Shown one piece after another: positions 8,538-17,634 of a DNA stretch of 64,000 bases. Under the pieces are notes generated by a model that searched no databases, was not told where the DNA came from, and was given only the letters and a program-made list of their open reading frames with translations. A program made the translations under genes and the position numbers. The stretch comes from JALZBL01 sp040004775 (lineage in GTDB: Bacteria > Actinomycetota > Actinomycetes > Mycobacteriales > Jatrophihabitantaceae), in NCBI GenBank assembly GCA_040004775.1, contig JBDUAD010000002.1:17619-81618 (forward strand), read 5' to 3'. Numbering within the stretch: the stretch's first letter is position 1; each line of letters starts with the position of its first letter.

Positions 8538-9794
8538 TCAAGCGTCGGCCGTTACGTCCCGCGGCCGAGCGGCGTTGCCCCCGCGGTCCGGGCCGGCCGC
8601 GGCCACGAGAGCCAGCGGCAGTACCACCACGGCCGCGGCCAGGGCGAACGCCGGGCCGAAACCATGCCGGTCGGCCACCCACCCAGCAACCACCGGACCG
8701 GCCACCGCGCCGAGGTCCCCCGTCATCTGGAACAGCGCGACCACGGTCCCTCCCCGCGCGCCGACCACGTCACCGACGATGGCGCCCGGCGCCACGGACA
8801 GAGCGGCGGCCGATATCCCGAGCAGGACCATGGCCAGCAGGACGCCGCCCAGCGCGGGGACGAGCGCCAGCACGAGCAGGCCCCCACCGGCCGCGATCAG
8901 GCCGGCGGCCACGACCGACAGGCGATGTCCGGAGTCGGCCCGTCGCCCGATGGGCAGGAGCAGGGCGCCGCTGACCACGCTGACCACGAAGAAGGCGGCA
9001 TAGTTCCAGGCTGCGGCCAGGGCCAGTGGGCCGACGACGAACAGTGGGACCAGCGCCGTGCGAACGCCGATCACCGACCACTGGGTGGCCAGCGTGGCGC
9101 CGAGCGCGACCCGGTACTGCGGCCGTCGCAGCGCCTCGGACACGCTGACCGCGGCCGCGGCGGCGGGAGCACGCGCGGCCAGCTCACTCGAACGCAACGA
9201 GCGCAGGGCCCAGGTGCCGGCCGCGGCCAGGGTGGCCGCATAGAGGAAGAACGGCGCCCGCAGCGACCACGACGCGACGACGCCGAGCGCGGGGCCGAAG
9301 ACGCCGCCCAGGAGGAAGCCGCCCTGATAGACGCCCTGCGCCTGCCCGCGCCGGTCGGGCGGAGTCACCCGGTAGAGCAGGCTGGCCGCCGCGACGCTGA
9401 ACATGATCGACCCGACGCCACCGAAGCCGCGCAGCAGCAACAGCTGCCAGTACTGCTGGGACAGCCCGGCCAGCGCGCTGGAGACGGCCACGATGGCGAT
9501 TCCGATGCCGAGCAGCAGCCGTTCCCCCACCGAGTTGGCCAGCCGGCCGACGAACGGCGCCGTGATCAGGCGGGCCAGGGCAAAGGCGCTGATCACCGCC
9601 GAGGCTGCAGCGTTGGACACGCCGAACTGCTCGGCGAACGGCGCGATGGCTGGCGCGACCACGCCGAAGCCGACGGCGACGAGAAAGGCCACGCCGACCA
9701 GCGCGGTCACCTCGCTGGGCAACTGCTTCAGCGTCCCCGGCGTCGGCAAGGACGGGCGACGACGACGACGCCCGGACGATCCACGAAGGATCAT
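8538..9794 (-). CDS. Major facilitator superfamily transporter
   Basis: About 418 residues with twelve hydrophobic segments and no soluble domain. The N-terminal half carries the loop-2 type motif around GRLANSVGERLLL. GVYQGGFLLGGVFGPALG resembles motif C of drug/H+ antiporters, which would favour export. The first 30 residues are Arg/Pro-rich and probably cytoplasmic. It stands between the sulfate operon and pnp with no linked regulator. The substrate is unknown; multidrug or metabolite efflux is the likeliest class. Confidence 0.85.
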   Translation of the reverse strand: MILRGSSGRRRRRPSLPTPGTLKQLPSEVTALVGVAFLVAVGFGVVAPAIAPFAEQFGVSNAAASAVISAFALARLITAPFVGRLANSVGERLLLGIGIAIVAVSSALAGLSQQYWQLLLLRGFGGVGSIMFSVAAASLLYRVTPPDRRGQAQGVYQGGFLLGGVFGPALGVVASWSLRAPFFLYAATLAAAGTWALRSLRSSELAARAPAAAAAVSVSEALRRPQYRVALGATLATQWSVIGVRTALVPLFVVGPLALAAAWNYAAFFVVSVVSGALLLPIGRRADSGHRLSVVAAGLIAAGGGLLVLALVPALGGVLLAMVLLGISAAALSVAPGAIVGDVVGARGGTVVALFQMTGDLGAVAGPVVAGWVADRHGFGPAFALAAAVVVLPLALVAAAGPDRGGNAARPRDVTADA

Positions 9795-9841
9795 CCGGGG
9801 CGCCGAAGTGTCGATTTTTGTCGTACCGGAAGCGGGGCGGC

Positions 9842-12106
9842 TCAGGCCTCGGCACCGACCGGGGCGTCGCTGGCCGTCACCGTGGGGGCATCGTCGCGTA
9901 CCGGCACCAGGCTGATCTTGCCGCGGCCGTCGATCTCGGTGATCTCCACCTGCAGCTTGTCGCCGACGTTGACCACGTCTTCGACCTTGCCCACGCGCTT
10001 GCCGTTGCCCAGCTTGCTGATGTGGACCAGCCCGTCCTTGCCCGGCAGCAGCGACACGAACGCGCCGAATGCCGCGGTCTTGACCACGGTGCCGAGGAAG
10101 CGCTCGCCGACCTTGGGCATCTGCGGGTTGGCGATGGCGTTTATCTGGTCGACCGCGGCCTGGGCCGACGACCCGTCGGCGGCACCGACGTAGATCGTGC
10201 CGTCGTCCTCGATGCTGATCTGCGCGCCGGTCTCGTCCTGGATCGAGTTGATCATCGCGCCCTTGGGGCCGATGACCGCGCCGATCTTGTCGACCGGGAT
10301 CTTGACCACGGTGACGCGCGGGGCGTACGGGCTCATCTCGTCGGGCTCGTCGATCGCCTCGGCCATGACGTCGAGAATGTGCAGACGGGCGTCGCGGGCC
10401 TGGGTGAGTGCGCCGGCCAGGACGTCGGACGGGATGCCGTCGAGCTTGGTGTCCAACTGCAGAGCGGTGACGAACTCCCGCGTGCCGGCGACCTTGAAGT
10501 CCATGTCACCGAACGCGTCCTCGGCGCCGAGGATGTCGGTCAGCGCAACGTAGCGGGTCTCCCCGTCGACGGTGTCCGACACCAGGCCCATGGCGATACC
10601 GGCCACCGGGTACTTCAGCGGCACGCCGGCGTTCAGCAGGGCCAGGGTGGACGCGCAGACCGAACCCATTGACGTCGAACCGTTGGAACCGAGGGCCTCG
10701 GACACCTGGCGGATCGCGTAGGGGAACTCCTCGCGGTTGGGCAGCACCGGTACGAGCGCCCGCTCGGCCAGCGCACCGTGGCCGATCTCGCGCCGCTTCG
10801 GCGAGCCGACCCGGCCGGTCTCACCCGTGCTGTACGGCGGGAAGTTGTAGTTGTGCATGTAGCGCTTGGTGCGCGTGGGCGACAGCGTGTCGAGCTTCTG
10901 CTCGAGCCCCAGCATGTTCAGCGTCGTGACGCCGAGGATCTGCGTCTCGCCGCGCTCGAACAGCGCCGAGCCGTGCACCCGGGGCAGCACCTCGACCTCA
11001 GCCGAGAGCGTGCGGATGTCGGTCAGGCCGCGCCCGTCGATGCGGACCTTGTCGCGCAGGATCCGCTGGCGCACAAGCTGCTTGTTCAGCGAGCGGAACG
11101 CCGCGCTGACCTCGCCCTCGCGACCGGTGAAGGTGTCGGCCAGGGCGGCTTTGACCTCGTTCTTCACCGTGTCGGTGGCCGCCTCGCGCTCCTGCTTGTC
11201 GGCCACGGTCAGCGCCGCGGTCAACTTCTCGGTGCCGGCGGACTCTACTGCGGCGTACACGTCGTCGTTGTAGTCGAGGAAGACGGGGAACTCGGCGGTC
11301 GGCTTGGCCGCTACCTCGGCCAGGGCGGACTGGGCCCGGCACAGCTCAGCGATGAACGGCTTGGCCGCCTCGAGGCCCTGGGCCACGACCTCCTCGGTCG
11401 GGCGGGTGGCGCCGGCCGCGGTGAGGGCCAGCACGTTCTCGGTGGCCTCGGCCTCGACCATCATCACCGCGACGTCGCTCTGCTCGCCCGCCGGGGACTG
11501 CAGCAGCCGTCCGGCCACCACCATGTCGAAGGTCGCCCGCTCTAGCTCGCTGTGCCGCGGGAAGGCGATCCACTGCCCGTCGACCAGAGCGACCCGGGTG
11601 CCACCGACCGGGCCGTTGAACGGAAGGCCGGAGATCTGGGTAGAGGCCGAGGCGGCGTTGATGGCCAACACGTCATAGGCGTCGTCGGGGTTGAGGGCCA
11701 GGACCGTGATGACGACCTGTACCTCGTTGCGCAGACCCTTGACAAACGTCGGGCGCAGTGGGCGGTCGATCAGCCGGCAGGTGAGGATCGCGTCCTCGCT
11801 GGGCCGGCCCTCGCGGCGGAAGAACGAACCGGGGATGCGGCCGGCGGCGTACATGCGCTCTTCGACGTCGACGGTCAGCGGGAAGAAGTCGAGGCCTTCG
11901 CGCGGGTGCTTGCCCGCAGTGGTGGCCGACAGCAGCATGGTGTCGTCGTCGAGGTAGGCCGCGACCGAGCCGGCCGCCTGCCGGGCCAGCCGCCCGGTCT
12001 CGAAGCGGACCGTGCGGGTGCCGAACGGGCCGTTGTCCAGCGTGGCGAGGACCGTGGTGACGCCGTCTTCGGTGGTGGCAGTGCTGCTGGTGGGTGCTTC
12101 TGACAT
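9842..12106 (-). CDS. pnp: Polyribonucleotide nucleotidyltransferase (PNPase / GPSI)
   Basis: 754 residues. The domains in order are RNase PH-like 1, a helical linker, RNase PH-like 2, KH (around GAVIGPKGAMINSI) and S1 (FLGTVVKTAAFGAFV, DGLVHISKLG). It degrades mRNA 3'->5' with phosphate and can add heteropolymeric tails; it is a degradosome-class trimer in the cytosol. The start is well marked by GGAAGG eight bases before ATG 12106. It follows rpsO on the same strand with a hairpin-bearing gap of 255 bp, the conserved rpsO-pnp arrangement in which PNPase commonly controls its own message. Confidence 0.97.
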   Translation of the reverse strand: MSEAPTSSTATTEDGVTTVLATLDNGPFGTRTVRFETGRLARQAAGSVAAYLDDDTMLLSATTAGKHPREGLDFFPLTVDVEERMYAAGRIPGSFFRREGRPSEDAILTCRLIDRPLRPTFVKGLRNEVQVVITVLALNPDDAYDVLAINAASASTQISGLPFNGPVGGTRVALVDGQWIAFPRHSELERATFDMVVAGRLLQSPAGEQSDVAVMMVEAEATENVLALTAAGATRPTEEVVAQGLEAAKPFIAELCRAQSALAEVAAKPTAEFPVFLDYNDDVYAAVESAGTEKLTAALTVADKQEREAATDTVKNEVKAALADTFTGREGEVSAAFRSLNKQLVRQRILRDKVRIDGRGLTDIRTLSAEVEVLPRVHGSALFERGETQILGVTTLNMLGLEQKLDTLSPTRTKRYMHNYNFPPYSTGETGRVGSPKRREIGHGALAERALVPVLPNREEFPYAIRQVSEALGSNGSTSMGSVCASTLALLNAGVPLKYPVAGIAMGLVSDTVDGETRYVALTDILGAEDAFGDMDFKVAGTREFVTALQLDTKLDGIPSDVLAGALTQARDARLHILDVMAEAIDEPDEMSPYAPRVTVVKIPVDKIGAVIGPKGAMINSIQDETGAQISIEDDGTIYVGAADGSSAQAAVDQINAIANPQMPKVGERFLGTVVKTAAFGAFVSLLPGKDGLVHISKLGNGKRVGKVEDVVNVGDKLQVEITEIDGRGKISLVPVRDDAPTVTASDAPVGAEA

Positions 12107-12317
12107 GAAGTCAGCCTTCCTTCGTCAGCGGGGCAGTTTCTGCTCCGCGCGGACGCCGGGGCGCTGCCGAGGTCACGTCGCAAGGTCCGCCGGACGGCGG
12201 TTCGCCGGAGCAAACCGGGCCGGTCTTCGATCGAAGCGACCGGGCGCGCAGGCGTCCGATGGCCACTACCGAGGACCGTCTCACTTTGCCCGTGGCGGGC
12301 GACGATCACCCGTGAGC

Positions 12318-12348
12318 GCCGGGATGCGCGCATCGGTGCGCGCCCGGC
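12318..12348 (-). promoter_or_regulatory. Hairpin between rpsO and pnp (processing/autoregulatory candidate)
   Basis: A near-perfect stem-loop in the 255-bp rpsO-pnp gap (12107-12361): inner stem GCGCGCA / TGCGCGC (12326-12332 and 12337-12343) around a TCGG tetraloop. It is extended by GCCGG (12318-12322) pairing with CCGGC (12344-12348) across a 3-nt bulge. It starts 14 bases after the rpsO stop and has no U-run, so a transcript-processing site or partial terminator is more likely than a classic terminator. In E. coli an RNase III hairpin in this same gap controls pnp. Confidence 0.6.
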
Positions 12349-12361
12349 AAGGTGTTCAGTT

Positions 12362-12631
12362 CTAGCGGCGCAGACCGAGCTTCTCGATGATCGCGCGGTA
12401 GCGGTTGATGTCGGTGCGCGCCAGGTAGTTCAGCAGCCGCCGGCGCTGGCCGACGAGCAGCAGCAGCCCGCGCCGGCTGTGGTGGTCGTGCTTGTGGGTC
12501 TTCAGGTGCTCGGTCAGGTCGCTGATCCGGCGCGACAGCATCGCGACCTGGACCTCGCCCGATCCGGTGTCGGCCGCAGACGCGCCGTGCTCGGAAATGA
12601 TCTGGGCTTTGACGTCACTGGCCAGGGCCAT
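12362..12631 (-). CDS. rpsO: 30S ribosomal protein S15
   Basis: 89 residues, exactly the family length, from ATG 12631 (MALASDVKAQIISEHG) with GGAG upstream. An open frame 17 codons longer is not a real start. Family core LSRRISDLTEHLKTHKHDHHSRRGLLLLVGQRRRLL is present. It is a primary binder of 16S rRNA helices 20-22, forming part of the platform and bridge B4. It is monocistronic or co-transcribed with pnp downstream. Confidence 0.97.
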   Translation of the reverse strand: MALASDVKAQIISEHGASAADTGSGEVQVAMLSRRISDLTEHLKTHKHDHHSRRGLLLLVGQRRRLLNYLARTDINRYRAIIEKLGLRR

Positions 12632-12788
12632 GACTTCGCTCCTTCGTGCGGCGCCGCCGCGGTCGGTGCAGGCGCGTCCCACCGGTAGACCACACGGCAG
12701 GATGAGAACGCACTCTGCTGCGCGACGCGGATGGGATCGGATGGGATCGGGTCACACGCACGAACAAGTCCGCGTCGGCGCCTCTAGG

Positions 12789-13763
12789 CTACCAGCCGGA
12801 GCCGGTGCGGTGCGGCAGCACGAGGCTGCGGGCCCGCGCCACGTCGGCGTCCATCTGCACGACGAGGGCATTGAGGGAGTCGAAGCGCTCCTGCCCCCGC
12901 AAACGGAACTCGAATTGCGCTCCCAGGCGATCACCGTAGAGATCGCCGTCGAAATCGAGGATGTAGGCCTCCACCGTGCGCACCTGGCCGTCGAAGGTGG
13001 GGTTGGTGCCGACCGAGATGGCGCCGACGCCGAGCGGCGGGACCGGTGCGGTCGCGCCGTCGGGCGCGAGGCGCACCACCCAGCCGACATAGACGCCGTC
13101 GGCCGGGACGGCCAGGTCCCCGGGTCGGTCGAGATTCGCCGTCGGATACCCCAGGGCGCGACCGCGCTGCTCGCCGTGGACGACGAGTCCGTCGGACCGA
13201 AACGGCTGGCCCTGCAGCGTGGTCACCTCCTCGACCTCGCCCGCGGCTAGGGCGGCGCGGATCCGGGTGGAGGAGATCCGCCCGTTCTCGGCGCCGACGA
13301 GGGCCACCGCGTCGACCGCGAAGCCGGCTCCCGCGCCGAGCGTGGTCAGCTCGGCCACGGTGCCCGCCGCTCGGTGGCCGAAGGTGAAGTTGTCGCCGAC
13401 GACCACCAGGCGGGCGTGCAGCCGGTCGCGCAGCACGTCGGCCACGAAAGCGGCTGGGCTCAGGGCGGCGAACTCGCGGGTGAACGGCACGCTGAGCAGC
13501 ACGTCGACGCCGAGATCGGCGATCAGTTCGGCCTTGCGCACGGGCGTGGTCAGCAGCAGCGGAGCGCGATCGGGGGCGAAGACGCGGGCCGGATGGGGTT
13601 CGAAGGTGACGGCCACGCAGGGCAGTCCGCGCCGTGCGGCCGCCTTGACCCCGCGGGCGATCAGCGCGGCGTGTCCGCGGTGCACGCCGTCGAACACGCC
13701 GATGGTGACGACGCAGCCGTCGTCGAGCCCGGCGACCTCCTCGAGCCGCTGCCATCGCCGCAC
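12789..13763 (-). CDS. ribF: Bifunctional riboflavin kinase / FAD synthetase
   Basis: 324 residues. The N-terminal FMN adenylyltransferase domain has the nucleotidyl-transferase motif TIGVFDGVHRGHAALI near residue 20 and the FSSTRIR-type motif as ISSTRIRAAL. The C-terminal riboflavin kinase domain has GYPTANLDRPGDLAVPADGVYVG. It converts riboflavin to FMN and then FAD in the cytosol. A short direct repeat (GGATGGGATC twice, about 12728-12747) lies in the gap to rpsO. It follows the decayed recQ-like gene; in relatives ribF lies close to truB. Confidence 0.95.
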   Translation of the reverse strand: MRRWQRLEEVAGLDDGCVVTIGVFDGVHRGHAALIARGVKAAARRGLPCVAVTFEPHPARVFAPDRAPLLLTTPVRKAELIADLGVDVLLSVPFTREFAALSPAAFVADVLRDRLHARLVVVGDNFTFGHRAAGTVAELTTLGAGAGFAVDAVALVGAENGRISSTRIRAALAAGEVEEVTTLQGQPFRSDGLVVHGEQRGRALGYPTANLDRPGDLAVPADGVYVGWVVRLAPDGATAPVPPLGVGAISVGTNPTFDGQVRTVEAYILDFDGDLYGDRLGAQFEFRLRGQERFDSLNALVVQMDADVARARSLVLPHRTGSGW

Positions 13764-13803
13764 GGACAGGCAGCCTAGCTGCGGCCCGGAACAACCCCGC
13801 CGG

Positions 13804-14788
13804 TCATCCGGCCGCGCGGAGCAGGTGCCGCTCGTTGGCCAGCGAGGTTTCCAACGTGCGGTAGCCGGCGTCGGTGAAGTGCACCGTCACCCGGTCGTGC
13901 TCGTACCGGAAGATCGTGCCGAGCCACCACTCGGCGTGACGGACGGACTGCCCGAGCGACCACGGCCGGTCGAGGATCTCCTGCGACAGGCCGCGGGCGC
14001 AGTTGTCGCAGTTCCCGCACGGCTAGGGCCGGTCCTACTCCTCCACCCGCCGTCGTGTGGCCGCGTACACCAGCACGGTCGAGTCCCCGGCGCCGGCCAC
14101 CTCCTCCTGCACCACGGCGGTCACGGCGTCGTCGTCGGCCACCACCCGCGTGGCGAGGTCGATGTTGGGGCGGTCGATCTCGCCGACGATGACTGCCGGC
14201 TGGGACATCTCGGAAGATCTCGACGATCTCGGCGGGCATCTGCGGAGACGCGGTGGCGGTGAGGGCCAGGATGCGCGGGTGACCCAGTTGCTCGATCACC
14301 GCGCCGAGGGCGAGGTAATCGGGCCGGAAGTCGTGACCCAAGGCGCTGACACAGTGGGCCTCGTCGACCGTGACCAGATCCACGCCGGTGTCGCCCAGTG
14401 CGGCCGAGTCCTCGCGGGCGAATTGCTCGGGAGCCGGCAGGAGCAGCTCGACCTCCCCGCGGCGCCACCGGTCCAGGGTGGCGCGGTGACGCCGGGCGCC
14501 GAGATCACCGTTGACCACCGCCGCGGCGAAACCGTGCTCGGTCAGGAAGGCGAGCCGGTCACTCGGCAAGGACAGCGTGGGGGTGACGACGACGCAGCGC
14601 GCACCCAATAGTCGGGTGGCCACCTGCTAGACCAGCGACTTGCCGCGGCTGCTCGCCAGGACGGCCAGCGGGTCACGGCAACACCGACGCGATCGCCTCG
14701 CGTTGGCCGGGCCGAAGCGCGGTGGTGCCGACCAGGTCCTCGAGCACCTCGGGCAGCGCATCCGGCGCCAGCGAGGCTCGGGCGTCAT
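13804..14788 (-). pseudogene. Decayed RecQ-like DEAD/DEAH-box helicase
   Basis: RecQ pieces are present in order but in different frames. The N-terminus reads LPEVLEDLVGTTALRPGQREAI. A frame change follows, then LAVLASSRGKSLV and a TAG where RecQ has the Tyr of the K-S-L-x-Y-Q motif. The longest open piece (up to 14623) carries VVVTPTLSL, the DEAH box with VDEAHCVSALGHDFRPDY, and ILALTATASP. Another frame gives VIVGEIDRPNIDLATRVV and ends at a TAG. The last frame has the zinc-type cluster CGNCDNCARGL and ends at 13804. At least three shifts, two stops and a large loss of helicase domain 2 make function impossible. The start is uncertain. Confidence 0.85.
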
Positions 14789-14819
14789 GTCGGCCACGGT
14801 ACAAAGGCCGGTGATCGCC

Positions 14820-15752
14820 TCAGCCCCGGGCCCGCCAGACGAGGACCGGGCGGGCCGGCTCGGGTTGTTGATCAGGGCCGGGTGGTTCGTCACCGTGCAG
14901 CAGGGCCACGACCCGGCCGTCGGCCACAGCGGCGTGCAGGCCGGTGATGTGCGTGCCGTGCAGCGGGCGACCGTAGGACAGCTCGTCCGCCTCGGCGGCG
15001 GTGATCATACGGACGGGCATCAGGCGGGACACCACGTCGGCCAGGGGAAGGGTCACCGGATTACTCCGAGCGGCCAGCGTCTCCAGATGGCGGGCATCGT
15101 GCTCGGTGAACGGACCGACCCGGGTGCGTCGCAACGCGGTCAGGTGGCCGCCGACGCCGAGGGCCGCGCCGAGGTCGCGGGCCAGGGCCCGCACATAGGT
15201 GCCCGATGAGCAGTCCACCGCGACGTCGAGGTCGAGCAGGTCTGGCGCCGTCCGGCGCCATGCGGCCAGATGGAATCGGCTGACCGTCACGGTCCGCGGC
15301 GCTAGCTCGACCGTCTCACCGGCCCGGACCAGGGCGTGCGCGCGCCGGCCCCCCACCCTGATCGCCGAGACCGAGGACGGCACCTGAGCAAGGGTTCCGG
15401 TGAGCGCAGCCATCCCGGTCCGCACCTCGGCGTCGTCGAGCTCGGCGGCCGAGGCTCCACCGATGAGGTCACCGTCGGCGTCGTCGGTCGTAGTGGCCTG
15501 GCCGAGGCGGATGGTGGCGGTGTAGCTCTTGTCGGTCAGCACCAGATGGGACAGCAAGCGCGTCCCGCCGGCCACGCCCAGCACGAGCACCCCGGTGGCC
15601 ATGGGGTCGAGCGTGCCGGCGTGACCAACCTTGCCGGTGCCGACGATGCGCCGGATCCGCGCGACGACGTCGTGCGAGGTGATCCCGGCCGGCTTGTCCA
15701 CCACGATCAGCCCGTCGGTGACCGCCGCGACGTCGCGGCGACGCGGGCTCAC
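14820..15752 (-). CDS. truB: tRNA pseudouridine-55 synthase
   Basis: 310 residues. Makes pseudouridine 55 in the T-loop of tRNAs. The catalytic Asp lies in GHAGTLDPMATGVLVLGV near residue 49, and the N-terminus LIVVDKPAGITSHDVV is family standard. A C-terminal extension of about 70 residues resembles the TruB C-terminal domain of actinobacteria. The GTG start at 15752 overlaps the stop of the MATE gene (GTGA), so translation is coupled to that transporter. Confidence 0.96.
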   Translation of the reverse strand: MSPRRRDVAAVTDGLIVVDKPAGITSHDVVARIRRIVGTGKVGHAGTLDPMATGVLVLGVAGGTRLLSHLVLTDKSYTATIRLGQATTTDDADGDLIGGASAAELDDAEVRTGMAALTGTLAQVPSSVSAIRVGGRRAHALVRAGETVELAPRTVTVSRFHLAAWRRTAPDLLDLDVAVDCSSGTYVRALARDLGAALGVGGHLTALRRTRVGPFTEHDARHLETLAARSNPVTLPLADVVSRLMPVRMITAAEADELSYGRPLHGTHITGLHAAVADGRVVALLHGDEPPGPDQQPEPARPVLVWRARG

Positions 15753-17077
15753 CGCTCGGCTCCGGCCACGGCCCAGGTGTCACCGCGCACCCGCCACAGC
15801 ATGCCGACCAGGCGCACCACCACGAAGGCGGTCAGGCCGGCCCACACTCCGCCGATGCCCCAGCCGAAGTGCAGCGCAGCCAGGGCGATCGGCACGTACC
15901 CCCCAACCGCGGCGATGAGGGTCAGGGTGCGCAGGAAGGCGGCGTCACCGGCGCCGAGAAGGACCCCGTCGAGGGCGAAGACCACACCGGCGGCGGGCTG
16001 CATGCCGGCGAACCACGGCCACAGCACGTGCGCCTGATGGATCACCGCGGCCGAGGACGTGAACAGTGGCGGCAGCACTACTCCGCCGGCGGCGACGAGG
16101 ACGCCGAAGAGCAGGCCGCCGGCCAGCCCGTAGCGTCCCACCCGTGCCGCCAGGCGGCGAGCGTCGTCCACCGACCCGCTCCCGAGCGCCGCGCCGACGA
16201 GGGACTGCGCGGCGATGGCGAAGGAGTCCAGCAGCAGCGCGGTGAAACTCCACAGCTGCAGAGCGATCTGGTGGGCGCCGAGCTGGGCTGCGCCCATGCG
16301 GGCCGCCACCGCCGCGGCGGTCAGGAAGGCAGCCTCGAACGCGGCCGAGCGCACGAACAGGTCACGCCCCATCACCAGCTGCGCCCGCATCACCGGCCAG
16401 TGAACTCGGCGAGAGGCGGCGGCCCGGACCAGCGCGCGCAGGAACAAGCCACCGGCCACGACCTGCGCGCCGACGTTGGCCACCGCCGAGCCGACGAGGC
16501 CGAAACCCAGCGGATAGACCAGCACGGGGCAGGCCACGGCCGACAGCGCGTTGGCGACCAGGACGACGACCACCGGGGTGCGGGTGTCCTGCACGCCGCG
16601 CAGCCAGCCGTTGCCGGCCAGGACCAGCAGCACGCCGGGAACCCCCAGGACAGCGACGCGGAACCAGACCTCGGCTGAGGAGGCCACCGGTCCGGCACCG
16701 CCGGCGAGGGCCCGGGTGAGCGGGCCGGCCAGGAGCTCGCCGATCACCACCGCGGTCAGGCCGATGCCCAGCGCCAGCAGGCTGGCCTGCGCCCCCTCGG
16801 TCACTGCGGCGTCGGTGCGCCCGGCGCCGAACCACCGAGCCGCGCGGGCAGTGGTGCCGTACTCCAGAAAGGTCCCGGCCAAGGTGATCAGCGACAGGAG
16901 GGCGGCCCCGACTCCGAGCGCGGCCAGGTCCGTGGTCCCAAGGTGGCCGACGACCGCGGTGTCAACCAGCAGGTACAGCGGCTCGGCGGCCAGCACGAAG
17001 AAGGCCGAGCCGGTGAGGACCAGAAGCCGGCGAGCGCCGATCCGGTCGGTTCCACCGACCGGCGCCGGATCGCTCAC
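15749..17077 (-). CDS. MATE family efflux transporter (DinF-like)
   Basis: About 442 residues with twelve hydrophobic segments in two homologous halves. The N-terminal part LVDTAVVGHLGTTDLAALGVG is the MATE/DinF signature. I chose GTG 17077 (VSDPAPVGGTD) because it forms a GTGA overlap with the upstream acetyltransferase. The longer open frame to 17443 has an Arg/Gly-rich, non-family N-terminus. It is a Na+ or H+ coupled exporter with unknown substrate. It is wedged between rbfA and truB in a fully overlapping gene chain. Confidence 0.92.
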   Translation of the reverse strand: MSDPAPVGGTDRIGARRLLVLTGSAFFVLAAEPLYLLVDTAVVGHLGTTDLAALGVGAALLSLITLAGTFLEYGTTARAARWFGAGRTDAAVTEGAQASLLALGIGLTAVVIGELLAGPLTRALAGGAGPVASSAEVWFRVAVLGVPGVLLVLAGNGWLRGVQDTRTPVVVVLVANALSAVACPVLVYPLGFGLVGSAVANVGAQVVAGGLFLRALVRAAASRRVHWPVMRAQLVMGRDLFVRSAAFEAAFLTAAAVAARMGAAQLGAHQIALQLWSFTALLLDSFAIAAQSLVGAALGSGSVDDARRLAARVGRYGLAGGLLFGVLVAAGGVVLPPLFTSSAAVIHQAHVLWPWFAGMQPAAGVVFALDGVLLGAGDAAFLRTLTLIAAVGGYVPIALAALHFGWGIGGVWAGLTAFVVVRLVGMLWRVRGDTWAVAGAER

Positions 17078-17634
17078 CGGACGCGGAGATCGTGGTGCAT
17101 GATCCGCAAGTCGACCAGTCCCTCCACCGGGTGCCGGAACGCCCCGGGCACGATGCCGACGGTGGTGAAGCCGAGGTCGGTGTACAGCGAGATCGCGCCG
17201 ACGTTCGTCTCCGCCACGGCGTTGAACTGGATGGCCAGGAAGCCGGCCGCGCGGGCCGCCTGCAGGCTGTGCTCTACGAGAGCCCGGCCCACCCCGCGTC
17301 CCCGGACCGCCGCGTCGACCATGTAGGAGCCGTTGGCTACGTGGGCGCCCGGCCCGTCGTGGTTGGGCGAGATCTCGTACACGCCGACGACCCGATCCGC
17401 GACCTCGGCCAGCCAGCACAGCACGCCGGACCGCTCGATCCACATGACCCGGGCGGTGTCGGAGTCGGTGTCGGGGTCGTAGCAGTAGGTGTCACCGGTG
17501 CGCACGACGTCGTGCCAGATCGGCCAGATCCGCGGCCAATCGGCCGTCGTGGCCCGCCGGATGGCCAGGCCGCTGGGCGTCCCCGGCGCGGTCCCCGGCG
17601 AGGTGGCCGGCGAGGTCCCCGGCGAGCCGGTCAC
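17074..17634 (-). CDS. GNAT N-acetyltransferase (phosphinothricin/L-amino-acid acetyltransferase-like)
   Basis: 186 residues. The acetyl-CoA motif is VDAAVRGRGVGRALVEHSL, with the flanking FNAVAETNVGAISLYTDLGF typical of GNATs. The N-terminus is a low-complexity Thr/Ser/Pro/Gly run (GTSPATSPGTAPGTP) encoded by short DNA repeats at about 17579-17630; the true start may lie after it, at the LAIRRATTADW region. GTG start 17634 overlaps the rbfA stop (GTGA). The acceptor substrate is unknown. Pairing with a MATE exporter suggests a detoxification couple. Confidence 0.85.
   Translation of the reverse strand: MTGSPGTSPATSPGTAPGTPSGLAIRRATTADWPRIWPIWHDVVRTGDTYCYDPDTDSDTARVMWIERSGVLCWLAEVADRVVGVYEISPNHDGPGAHVANGSYMVDAAVRGRGVGRALVEHSLQAARAAGFLAIQFNAVAETNVGAISLYTDLGFTTVGIVPGAFRHPVEGLVDLRIMHHDLRVR

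Noticed and set aside
7599..10193. 864-residue plus-strand open frame
   Set aside because: It lies antisense to sbp, the MFS transporter and pnp, is His/Gly/Arg/Asp-rich and matches no family.
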